A stretch of 36,145 bases of DNA from a virus, in the IMG/VR virus record IMGVR_UViG_3300030099_007339, positions 1 through 36,145 of that record. One strand, written 5' to 3'. The translations under genes were made by a program, and so were the position numbers. Positions 29,200 through 36,145 of this stretch are shown here, piece after piece (positions within the stretch are counted from its first letter, which is position 1; each line of letters begins with the position of its first letter). Below the pieces are notes generated by a model. That model did not search any database, was not told the origin of the DNA, and saw only the letters and a list, made by a program, of their open reading frames with translations.

Positions 29200-29699
29200 A
29201 GGTGATAAGGATTGATACACAATGGATTAGAGCAACTGGAACGCACATAGTGCCCCGGTTGCACCTTTTTTCTCCAGAATTGTTCGTACACGAACCTTCG
29301 TGTACGTGAGTAACGTTCAGCGCATGGTTCCTTGAAAAAGCCGCCGTCGGCTGGAAACTCTAAACAACTTGATGAGTCGAGTGTGAGTCTGTGCTGGTTG
29401 ATCCAAGCAATAAATCTTTGTGATTTACTGCTGGCTTTCTGTAGCTCCTCTCGACAAACCTCACAGGCGTGTACACCGTCACAAGGCAACACAACTCGTT
29501 CCGAGTCCACTTTTTTTAGGTAGATCGGCTCAGAACGACCACACTTACAAATCCAGGTGACGCTGTCTTCGAAGTGAGAGAGTCCCCAGTGCCCCTGTGT
29601 GGATACCGCTGAGGGCTGTCCTAAAGGAGGTCCAGGGTCAGTCGGTTGAAGCAGCCCTAGTAGGGCAGCACATCTTTCGTCTCGAGTTTCCATAGACAT
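29007..29699 (-). CDS. HNH endonuclease-like protein with C-terminal HTH
   Basis: A 230-residue protein, first gene of the leftward operon. A putative Cys cluster lies at 51-82 (CKCG, C73, CEVC). RRFVYEQFWRKKVQPGHYV leads into SCSNPLCINPYHL (C156, C161, N163, H166), the zinc-HNH motif of phage HNH nucleases. Residues 172-225 form helices (PQATVLISELVGRKVSTNLI; SERSIQRIRKDITRS) that look like an HTH. It could be a homing-type or packaging-associated nuclease, or a DNA-binding regulator derived from one. The start is ATG 29699 or 29693. A -10-like TATAGT lies 21 nt upstream. Confidence 0.65.
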   Translation of the reverse strand: MSMETRDERCAALLGLLQPTDPGPPLGQPSAVSTQGHWGLSHFEDSVTWICKCGRSEPIYLKKVDSERVVLPCDGVHACEVCREELQKASSKSQRFIAWINQHRLTLDSSSCLEFPADGGFFKEPCAERYSRTRRFVYEQFWRKKVQPGHYVRSSCSNPLCINPYHLCLTVERHTSLTPQATVLISELVGRKVSTNLIKQLLHERLSIELSERSIQRIRKDITRSKSCAS

Positions 29700-29885
29700 G
29701 TCGATGTTGATATGGGCGTACTATAGCTCATACAACGCACAAAAGGATAGTACCGCCAGTTTTTTTAAATATTAGACCTTTCTCTTGATAGTGGTTTTTC
29801 CATACGGTTCGACGTTGAGACACGGTCTTTATCTAAGGTTTGTCAGCGACGTTCAGCCATTTTTCCCTTGTAACCCTAATAAAAG

Positions 29886-29905
29886 TATTTATACGTTTAT
29901 AAATA
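29886..29905. repeat. 20-bp AT-rich inverted repeat, candidate operator
   Basis: TATTTATA and TATAAATA are perfect 8-bp arms around CGTT. The position in the divergent region suggests a regulator site, though any AT-rich tract can form such repeats. Confidence 0.4.
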
Positions 29906-29985
29906 AACGATCTTGACGACACCTTGTATGGATTACCACTGTCACAAGGTTTGATTAGGCAAGCATTATTCCAGACGTTTCGTGG

Positions 29986-30013
29986 TTAGCAGAATTAATT
30001 ACAATCGTATACA
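29986..30013 (+). promoter_or_regulatory. Rightward promoter
   Basis: TTAGCA (29986-29991), 16-nt spacer, TATACA (30008-30013), each 4 of 6 to the bacterial consensus. Predicted start near 30020, upstream of GTG 30037. Confidence 0.4.
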
Positions 30014-30036
30014 ATTTGAGTAACTACCCCAGTACC

Positions 30037-30198
30037 GTGCAATCGCCTCCAGCTTTAGATAATTCCTTAGATAGCTGGCAAGCATTAAGGCAACGTGCTG
30101 ATCTGTTAGGTATCCCAGCCTGGAAGCTCGCAGAAGATATGGCTTATCACGAAAATAACGGTGCGTTGAGAATATCGAGCAAGAAGAATAAAGAGTAA
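30037..30198 (+). CDS. Small hypothetical protein (53 aa)
   Basis: GTG 30037 to TAA 30198 (a TTG at 30016 lies only two bases past the -10 element, so the GTG is favoured). The protein has a hydrophilic N-terminus and a helical middle: LDSWQALRQRADLLGIPAWK, then LAEDMAYHENNG and a basic tail. It looks like a folded small domain. It is the first rightward gene after the control region. Family not recognised; early regulator or accessory protein possible. Confidence 0.45.
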   Translation: MQSPPALDNSLDSWQALRQRADLLGIPAWKLAEDMAYHENNGALRISSKKNKE

Positions 30199-30235
30199 AA
30201 TTAAATTTCAAGCACTTAACAGATAGACTGGTACG

Positions 30236-30242
30236 AGGAGGT
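30236..30242 (+). promoter_or_regulatory. Shine-Dalgarno site for the 30254 gene
   Basis: AGGAGGT ends 11 nt before ATG 30254, slightly long but a full consensus. Confidence 0.65.
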
Positions 30243-30253
30243 GGACTATTTAA

Positions 30254-31066
30254 ATGCCTGAACGCAATAGCCCTGCTTGTCCACTTCACGGCGATTTACC
30301 CAGGGCACGACATCCGCACAACTTCTTCGGAATTGTGACGGTCATCGATCAAATTATCGACACCATTAGCGGCGTGGGAACTACCAGTTATACCAAATGC
30401 CCTTACGGCTACGCCCCTAACTTCGAAGGCGTAGTAAGGGCTCTTGAAGATTTAAATGCTACAACCAGCGGAATTAGTGGGGGAGGCAGCTCACCTGTAA
30501 TTACATCGGGTGTTGCAACTGGTTCTGGTTTATATGCTTCCATCAGTGGAGATTTAATTCTCTTTAACTTAGATTCTCGAGCTGAAGGCTCGGTTTCGCT
30601 TAATTACGATTCAAACACCGCTGTCTACAGCGGTACTGCATCTTCTTCTCCAGGGGGCGGAGCAAGCGTTACCGTTTCTGGCGCACCTGGAACAGGGTAC
30701 TCAGCAGGAGACCTTTGGTTCGATACAAACGAGGGCCGTCTGTTTGTTTATGCGTCAGGTAATGACGTTGAGTCTCCTGACTGGTATCAAACCAATGCTG
30801 AAGGTATCGCTCTCATGAGTGATCTTCCTCCGTCAGGTACTGGTGAAAATGCTCCAGCACGTCACGGAAGCATTTGGTTCAATCAACTTGCAGGCTCACT
30901 TTTCGTCTACGACGCTCAGACGAGCGGCTGGTATGAAACCGGTCCTCAGCGGAGTGTTGCCTATGGCTCTGCTCCCCCAAGTCCTCCCGTTGCCGGTGCA
31001 GGTTGGTACGACACAATCGACTCTGCACTCAAAGTTTGGAATGGCACTTCCTGGATTAGCACTTAA
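30254..31066 (+). CDS. Tail-fibre or adhesin protein
   Basis: A 270-residue protein. The first 65 residues are a distinct domain (SPACPLHGDLPRARHPHN; FFGIVTVIDQIIDTISGVG) with three Cys. A Gly/Ser-rich linker follows, then repeated beta modules each with a small 'aromatic strand - WFDT/WYD - FVY/KVWNGTSW' pattern: AGDLWFDTNEGRLFVYASG (about 155-173), GSIWFNQLAGSLFVYDAQT, and GWYDTIDSALKVWNGTSW at the end. Such modules occur in fibre and peptidoglycan-facing phage proteins and are likely surface-exposed. Receptor binding is inferred. Confidence 0.65.
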   Translation: MPERNSPACPLHGDLPRARHPHNFFGIVTVIDQIIDTISGVGTTSYTKCPYGYAPNFEGVVRALEDLNATTSGISGGGSSPVITSGVATGSGLYASISGDLILFNLDSRAEGSVSLNYDSNTAVYSGTASSSPGGGASVTVSGAPGTGYSAGDLWFDTNEGRLFVYASGNDVESPDWYQTNAEGIALMSDLPPSGTGENAPARHGSIWFNQLAGSLFVYDAQTSGWYETGPQRSVAYGSAPPSPPVAGAGWYDTIDSALKVWNGTSWIST

Positions 31067-31090
31067 TATCAGGACGCTTTTTCAAAAACC

Positions 31091-31210
31091 ATGGCTGCCA
31101 AAAACGGAAACTACATCCCGTCGAAGCCCAAGACTACACGTCAGGGGCAAGGTACGAACTCACGTCCAGAGCGCTGTGGTAAGAAAAAATTGCGGGGTCA
31201 AGGACGCTAA
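31091..31210 (+). CDS. Small highly basic protein (39 aa)
   Basis: ATG 31091 to TAA 31210. Begins MAAKNGNYIPSKPKTTRQGQ and ends with a basic GKKKLRGQGR. Nearly half the residues are Lys, Arg, Gly or Gln, with one Cys. Short proteins with this 'KPKTTRQGQG ... RGQG' look are familiar in cyanophages. Likely nucleic-acid binding or a virion accessory; no experimental role known to me. Encoded just downstream of a fibre gene and easily missed because of its length. Confidence 0.55.
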   Translation: MAAKNGNYIPSKPKTTRQGQGTNSRPERCGKKKLRGQGR

Positions 31211-31234
31211 AGTGATGTTAAACAGTAAATAAAA

Positions 31235-31723
31235 ATGGCAATCGTCAGTCTTGTTGCAGGTGAGACTCTTACTGCTGGTCAGGCGGTATACATAAACTCA
31301 TCTGGTCTTGCACTACGAGCACAGGCTGACGGTGCCGATATTCAGTTAGCTTCTGTTGCAGGTGTTGCTCAAGATACTGTTACTGAAGGACAGAGCTTTC
31401 GATGTAACGTCGATTCTGTAGCAACAATTCCTGGCGCTGCTTTCACACCAGGTACAGCTTTATTTCTTGATCCGTTTGTTGATGGTCAAATAGCTGAATA
31501 CGATGCATTCGCTTCAGGTGTTGCAGCAACTACTGCTGATGGTCTTTACTTAGTGAGGGTAGGCACAGCTCTAACGACAGATCGATTAGCTGTTGAATTA
31601 AAAAGACCAATCTTTATTAACAATACGACGTCGATTATTCTCGCAGAGACTGCATCTGGTTTGGCGGTAGATGCTATCCTGGATGAAGATGGCTTTAGAA
31701 TTGACCTAGAAGGTGCGCTCTAA
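31235..31723 (+). CDS. Beta-rich capsid/fibre-associated protein
   Basis: A 162-residue protein with strands VSLVAGETLTAGQAVYINSS, LASVAGVAQDTVTEGQSF, GTALFLDPFVDGQIAEY and GLYLVRVGTALTTDRLAVEL. 'AGETLTAGQAV-I' with the following 'GVA-DTV--GQ' recalls small beta-barrel phage decoration proteins (DUF2190-like). The C-terminal 30 residues are acidic. It lies in the fibre cluster with the next two genes. Decoration or fibre-base function is inferred. Confidence 0.6.
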   Translation: MAIVSLVAGETLTAGQAVYINSSGLALRAQADGADIQLASVAGVAQDTVTEGQSFRCNVDSVATIPGAAFTPGTALFLDPFVDGQIAEYDAFASGVAATTADGLYLVRVGTALTTDRLAVELKRPIFINNTTSIILAETASGLAVDAILDEDGFRIDLEGAL

Positions 31724-31725
31724 TT

Positions 31726-32499
31726 ATGCCTAGCCAGAAGATATCCCAATTTCCAGCTCAAACGACCGTAGCGTCGGGAGATATTCTGGCGTTAGTGACT
31801 GTTTCAGGCAGCACTTTTGATAACAAACGGATCGGAATTGACGTATTAGATAATAGATATCACGCAACCGCTTCTGGTGGAGCTGCCCTTGAGATTGCTG
31901 TCGAAGCTCTTGCCTCCGGCAATGCTGCTCTAACTGATTCAGCTGAAGCTCTCGCTTCTGGTAACGCTGGTATTTCACTTGCTCTCAATGAGCAAGGCGC
32001 ACTTGCTTCAGGTAATGCTGCTTTAGTCGACGCTGCCGCAGCTCTTGCATCTGGTAATGCTGCAATCGTCGATGCATCGACTGCTCTTGCCTCAGGTAAC
32101 GCAGCCTTAACCGATGTTTCAGGCAAATACGACAAGACTGGTGGTCCGATTACCGGCACCGTAACTATTAGAGATCAGTCTCTTGGTGAAGTTGCTAACC
32201 AAGGTGTTCGTAACGGTACGATTACTTTAGATTTTGGTTCAGCGAACAACTTTGAGTTTGTTCTCGACGGTACTTCTACGCTTGGTGCTCCTACAAATGC
32301 CAGCGGCGGTCAGTGTGGCGCTATCACAATTCGTCAAGACAGCACCGGTTCGAGAACTATGGCTTACAACGCTGTCTTTAATTTTGCTGGTGGGACAGCA
32401 CCGACCTTGACTACTACAGCCAGCGGGGTTGATGTAATTTCGTTTTATGTTTCGTCACCCTCTGAGATTCAAAGCGTCGCTGTTTTAAATCTGTCATGA
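31726..32499 (+). CDS. Fibre protein with 14-residue ALASGNA repeats
   Basis: A 257-residue protein. The N-terminus (SQKISQFPAQTTVASGDILA) is a common phage fibre cap that binds the virion. Residues 61-126 contain five ALASGNA units, mostly 14 residues apart, a period consistent with two heptads of a trimeric coiled coil. Residues 140-257 form a beta domain (GTVTIRDQSLGEVANQG; FEFVLDGTSTLGAPTNASGG; ISFYVSSPSEIQSVAVLN) typical of small phage tail-fibre heads. The stop overlaps the start of the giant adhesin gene (ATGA). Probably part of the receptor-binding apparatus. Confidence 0.7.
   Translation: MPSQKISQFPAQTTVASGDILALVTVSGSTFDNKRIGIDVLDNRYHATASGGAALEIAVEALASGNAALTDSAEALASGNAGISLALNEQGALASGNAALVDAAAALASGNAAIVDASTALASGNAALTDVSGKYDKTGGPITGTVTIRDQSLGEVANQGVRNGTITLDFGSANNFEFVLDGTSTLGAPTNASGGQCGAITIRQDSTGSRTMAYNAVFNFAGGTAPTLTTTASGVDVISFYVSSPSEIQSVAVLNLS
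31906..32103 (+). repeat. Five ALASGNA-encoding repeats
   Basis: Units start at 31906, 31948, 31999, 32041 and 32083: spacing 42, 51, 42 and 42 nt. Codons differ between copies, so the repeat is selected at protein level rather than freshly duplicated. Confidence 0.8.
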
Positions 32500-35400
32500 T
32501 TCCAGGTCAGGCTCAACAATTTTTCGAAGCAGCCGCTGGAACGGGTGCTGCTGCGGCTGCTGAGTACGTCATCCCCAAGTCGCTGAGGTTCAACGACAGC
32601 GATAGCGCCTATTTAAGTAAAACTCCCGCGTCTGCTGGTAACCGCCGCACTTGGACTTGGGCGGCGTGGGTAAAAAGAAGCAAACTTGGCGCAGAGCAAG
32701 AGTTATTTGGAGCGCAATCTGCAGGTAACAATTATTTTTTAATTCGTTTTGACTCAAACGATAAAATTGATGTTTTTGATAGAGATTCTTCTGGTGCTGT
32801 AGGGCGTTTAATAACAACTCAAGTTTTTAGAGACCTTTCAGCGTGGCTGCATATATGTTACGTTTTCGATTCCACTAACAGTACCGCGGGTGACAGGCGA
32901 ATTTTATATATCAACGGAAGTAGAGTTACTGACTTTGGAACCGAAGGATCAGTTTCACAAAACCATCAAACAAGAGTAAATGATACCATTCAGCATGGTG
33001 TTGGGGCTGTTTTTAATAGCTATCTAAGTGCTTATTTAGCCGATGTCCAGTTTGTTGATGGTCAGGCGCTTGCGCCGACTGATTTTGGTGAAACGCGCAG
33101 CAGCGACGGCGTTTGGGTGCCTAAGGAGTACACCGGCCCTTACGGTCCAAACAAGGTTTCAGAGGCTACTGGGGCTCTGCCTATCCTGAACACCACTGGC
33201 GATTTTGGAGGCACTGCTGCTTCTGGAACGCGAACTGATGACAACAGCAGCTCCATAGAAGTAGCTATTGCCATGAATGGGTCGGACGATGGGACTACAT
33301 TCACTGATCAAAGTGCATCAATCCGTGGCAGCGGATCAGCTCTTACTGTTACTGCAAGCGGAAGTGCGGTAACAAGCGTTGACCAATCTTATTTTTATGG
33401 ATCTAGCGGGTACTTTCCTGGCACGGCAAATAGTGACTGTTTAACTGTCGCTGCAGGTCCGTCTATTTCCAGCAGCGATGATTTTACGATTGAATACTGG
33501 TACTACCAAACCGGCCAGCCAACAACCGTAGGGTCTGTAATTCGTCAGTCTGGCAGTGGCGCGTCCGACCTTGGGATTATTCATTGGGGCGGAAACTACG
33601 CTTATTACCCCACGAATACAAGCACAGGAGTTGCCACTGTTAACAACGAATGGACTCATGTCGCTTTTACTAGAGAAAACGGGACTGTGCGTTTGTTTGT
33701 CAATGGCGTATTGCGTTGGAGCATTACAGGCAATACAAGCACAATCTTGAACTCTAGTAATTCAATTTCTATTGGGTCTTCTGGGGCTTCTTACGGGCTT
33801 GCTGAACACTTTAGAGGTTACTTGGCAGATGTTCGTATTTACGGAGGCGTTGCTAAGTACACCTCAAGCTTTGCGCCTCCAAAAAGCACTGGCAACGGCT
33901 TCCACCTGAATTTCAGCGATAGTTCAACGAACGAGGCGCTGGGTTTTGATTCCGCACCAACAATTCCTGACCTTGATCCCAAGAAAGGGATGGATGTTAT
34001 TACCTACACGGGCACTGGAGCGGTTCAAAACATTGGCGGTTTGAACTTTGAGCCTGGGCTCGTTTGGGTCAAGTTGCGTAATGCCAGTGGTTATTCTCAC
34101 AAGTTGGTTGATTCTGTTCGCGGTGCGACAAAAAGCCTTGTCAGTAATAACACTAATGCTGAGCTAACAGAAGCAAACGGAGTACAAAGCTTTAACCCTG
34201 ATGGTTTTACTCTTGGCTCTCAGGAGGCATACAACAAAAATGGCAATACTTTTGTGGCTTGGACATGGCGAGCTGGCGGGCCTGCTGTTGCTAACACTGA
34301 TGGATCGATCACTTCACAAGTCTCTGCCAATACTGATTATGGCTTCTCCATTGTTACCTACACCGGCACAGGTTCTGCGGCGACTGTCGGCCACGGATTG
34401 AATACTGAGCCAGATTTTTATGTGGTGAAGCGTAGAAACGCGGCTGATGATTGGGAGACTTACCACAGTGGGCTTGGGGCTACTTACTATGGCAAACTAA
34501 ACACGTCTGATGCTTGGACCACCTCTGGAGGTACAGCAAGATGGAATGACACAGAACCTACAAGTTCTGTCTTTTCGGTTGGCACTACTGACAATGTAAA
34601 CGGAAGCTCTGACACTTATGTGGCATATTGCTGGAGCGAGGTATCGGGCTATTCCAAATTCTCCAGCTATAGCGGCACTGGCAGTGCTGTAAAAGTCACC
34701 ACTGGATTTAAGCCTCGTTGGGTTCTCGTCAGGTCTACAAGTAATAGCCGCGAATGGTTGATTTGGGATTCAGAGCGAGGTCTCAGCAGTGGTGCTTTAC
34801 GACCTAACAGCGACGGCACTGCATATAGTGATTCAACCTATAACGGCATAACTTTTGATTCTGATGGTTTTACCATCATGACCGGCGACTCAACGCCAAA
34901 CATGAGTGCGTCTGGTGAGACATATATATATGCAGCATTTGCGGATCGGCCAGGAAATAACTGGGACGTCAATAACATCGTCACCAATGAAGGTCTGACC
35001 ACCAGCAAAACGCAGTTCGATGTGGTGACCTACACCGGCAACGGTGGAACGCAACAGATTGGTGGGGCTAGCTATAGCTCTACCGGCGATCAATCTATTA
35101 CAAGTATTGGCCAAATTTTCAACGGCTCTACCAGTAATGGAGGCTACTTTCCAGGCACTGGCACAAACAAAACCCTCACCACAACCCCGTTTACTATTAA
35201 CACACAACTAAGGATTCGTAACAACTTCCGTAGCGATGGAACGTATGCAATATGTCTAAACGGCAGCTGTATTAACGTTCCAGGAAGTGGCACTGATTCA
35301 ACTGCATTTAGATGGTCCACGGTTGACCTGTCATCGTTCACGCTGCCCTTAGATGTTACAAACCTTGGCTACAGTTTGAGCCAAAACAGTGGCAACACAA

Positions 35401-36145
35401 TCATGGCTATTGAGGTGGATTCAACCATCTTGATAGACGGCACCGGCCCAGGTCTCAAGTTCCAGCCGGATTTTGTGTGGTTGAAGGGTCGTAGCTACAG
35501 CATTTCGCACTTGTTATATGACTCAGTAAGAGGCTTTGGCGCAGATAAAGAGTTGATTCCGAACGGTCCAAATGCGGAAGGAAGTGCTAGTGCTGACTCA
35601 ACTTACGGTTATATAAGCACAGTTGATTCGTCTGGCTTTACGATTGAAGGCGGCAGTGATGCAGATAACGGATACACAAATAAAACCAACGCTACCTACG
35701 TTGCCTGGTGCTGGAAGGCAGGTGGCACGGCAGTTTCTAACACTGACGGCAGCATCACTTCATCGGTGTCTGCAAACGCTCAGTATGGCTTCAGCATCGT
35801 GTCCTACACAGGAACAGGCTCTGGTACGCAAAGCGTGGGCCACGGATTGTCCAGTGTTCCAGCTCTAGTAATAACTAAGTCTCGTGGCGCAACTGGCTCT
35901 TGGCGCGTATTTGCAGATATTGGTGGAACATACAAGATTGGCAATTTAAACAATACCGATGCCTTTGTAAATGCCTCGGTTTCAGCACCTACTTCGTCAG
36001 TCTTCAATGTTGATGGCAATTCAAACGCCAGCACAACGCACGTGGCCTACTGCTTCGCAGATGTCCCCGGCTACCAGCGGATTGGTTCGTACACCGGCAA
36101 TGGCAGCAGCACAGGCCCTGTAGTCGTGACCGGCTTTAAGCCCAG
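32496..36145 (+). CDS. Giant LamG-domain adhesin/tail protein (partial, runs off the window)
   Basis: ATG 32496 overlaps the preceding TGA (ATGA), and the frame stays open for 1,216 codons to the window end, so it is truncated. Domain order: a LamG/concanavalin-like fold (about 25-190: RFNDSDSAYLSKTPASAG, TWTWAAWVKRS, AWLHICYVFDSTNST), a second LamG (about 320-465: DDFTIEYWYYQTG; EWTHVAFTRENGTVRLFVNG), then repeated modules with VITYTGTGAVQNIGG, TFVAWTWRAGG and DYGFSIVTYTGTGSAATVGH, repeated near the right edge. Such proteins build phage tail spikes or fibres that bind surface glycans. A roughly 130-residue insertion splits the module around 35,055-35,450. No signal peptide. Confidence 0.8.
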   Translation, partial: MIPGQAQQFFEAAAGTGAAAAAEYVIPKSLRFNDSDSAYLSKTPASAGNRRTWTWAAWVKRSKLGAEQELFGAQSAGNNYFLIRFDSNDKIDVFDRDSSGAVGRLITTQVFRDLSAWLHICYVFDSTNSTAGDRRILYINGSRVTDFGTEGSVSQNHQTRVNDTIQHGVGAVFNSYLSAYLADVQFVDGQALAPTDFGETRSSDGVWVPKEYTGPYGPNKVSEATGALPILNTTGDFGGTAASGTRTDDNSSSIEVAIAMNGSDDGTTFTDQSASIRGSGSALTVTASGSAVTSVDQSYFYGSSGYFPGTANSDCLTVAAGPSISSSDDFTIEYWYYQTGQPTTVGSVIRQSGSGASDLGIIHWGGNYAYYPTNTSTGVATVNNEWTHVAFTRENGTVRLFVNGVLRWSITGNTSTILNSSNSISIGSSGASYGLAEHFRGYLADVRIYGGVAKYTSSFAPPKSTGNGFHLNFSDSSTNEALGFDSAPTIPDLDPKKGMDVITYTGTGAVQNIGGLNFEPGLVWVKLRNASGYSHKLVDSVRGATKSLVSNNTNAELTEANGVQSFNPDGFTLGSQEAYNKNGNTFVAWTWRAGGPAVANTDGSITSQVSANTDYGFSIVTYTGTGSAATVGHGLNTEPDFYVVKRRNAADDWETYHSGLGATYYGKLNTSDAWTTSGGTARWNDTEPTSSVFSVGTTDNVNGSSDTYVAYCWSEVSGYSKFSSYSGTGSAVKVTTGFKPRWVLVRSTSNSREWLIWDSERGLSSGALRPNSDGTAYSDSTYNGITFDSDGFTIMTGDSTPNMSASGETYIYAAFADRPGNNWDVNNIVTNEGLTTSKTQFDVVTYTGNGGTQQIGGASYSSTGDQSITSIGQIFNGSTSNGGYFPGTGTNKTLTTTPFTINTQLRIRNNFRSDGTYAICLNGSCINVPGSGTDSTAFRWSTVDLSSFTLPLDVTNLGYSLSQNSGNTIMAIEVDSTILIDGTGPGLKFQPDFVWLKGRSYSISHLLYDSVRGFGADKELIPNGPNAEGSASADSTYGYISTVDSSGFTIEGGSDADNGYTNKTNATYVAWCWKAGGTAVSNTDGSITSSVSANAQYGFSIVSYTGTGSGTQSVGHGLSSVPALVITKSRGATGSWRVFADIGGTYKIGNLNNTDAFVNASVSAPTSSVFNVDGNSNASTTHVAYCFADVPGYQRIGSYTGNGSSTGPVVVTGFKP

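Larger units (their letters stand above)
29700..30036. promoter_or_regulatory. Divergent control region, about 340 bp without genes
   Basis: No convincing ORF is seen on either strand here. It separates the leftward regulatory operon from the rightward fibre genes. It holds a leftward -10-like TATAGT (29720-29725), an A+T-rich palindrome at 29886-29905, inverted ACCTTGT (29921-29927) and ACAAGGT (29944-29950), and a rightward promoter at 29986-30013. It looks like a switch region with operators for one or more phage regulators. Confidence 0.5.

Noticed and set aside
29999-30289. 96-codon minus-strand frame across the rightward promoter
   Set aside because: It would cover the promoter, the small 30037 gene and the SD of the 30254 gene; composition is unlike a protein and no start signal is seen.
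31860-32159. Minus-strand frame with repeated ALPEARA-type units
   Set aside because: Complement of the ALASGNA repeats in the fibre gene, so a shadow and not a separate repeat protein.

Overview
This window is part of a double-stranded DNA bacteriophage genome, most likely a cyanophage with a podovirus-like layout. It contains a large terminase, a portal, a scaffold, a major capsid protein followed by a decoration-like protein, several tail or fibre proteins, and no recognisable tape measure, sheath or tail-tube gene. Cyanobacterial hosting is inferred mainly from a small NblA-like protein (a phycobilisome-degradation adaptor) at 24464-24700 and from a small basic protein at 24158-24409 of a type I associate with cyanophages and algal viruses. 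No polymerase, primase, helicase, integrase or tRNA gene is visible, so the replication module must lie elsewhere.

Layout. (1) 1-3954: end of a methyltransferase-like gene, a small XRE-type HTH protein, then tightly coupled genes for Ala/Gly-rich putative virion proteins and a possible small terminase. (2) 3871-6128, minus strand: a GH130-like beta-propeller protein and a GT4 glycosyltransferase, inserted head-on among packaging genes. (3) 6173-13133: terL, a GT-A-like protein, a DUF3310 protein, a possible spike-base protein, a GT17-like glycosyltransferase, portal and scaffold. Portal and scaffold overlap out of frame for up to 500 nt. (4) 13187-16731: terminator, a small basic protein, an antisense holin-like membrane protein, a structural protein, capsid protein, decoration-like protein, strong terminator. 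(5) 16804-23216: a zinc-ribbon-like protein, a helix-hairpin-helix protein, probable virion proteins, a large tail protein with a SWIM-like CxC...CxH pattern, and a short fibre. (6) 23197-26756: two minus-strand genes, the NblA-like gene and a co-translated secreted lysozyme-like protein, plus two unknowns. (7) 26686-29699, minus strand: a seven-gene overlapping operon with a Dam-like methylase whose catalytic motif is altered, HTH proteins and an HNH protein, fired from a roughly 340-bp control region at 29700-30036. (8) 30037-36145: a tail-fibre/adhesin cluster ending in a giant LamG-containing protein cut by the window edge.

How it fits together. Most of the window builds the capsid and the adsorption apparatus. 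Interspersed genes probably alter glycans (four candidate sugar enzymes), the host photosynthetic antenna (NblA-like), the cell wall (lysozyme-like, holin-like) and transcription (several HTH proteins). Start and stop codons overlap at most junctions (ATGA, TAATG, GTGA), so translational coupling is common. All family names come from reading motifs by eye; no database search was run.
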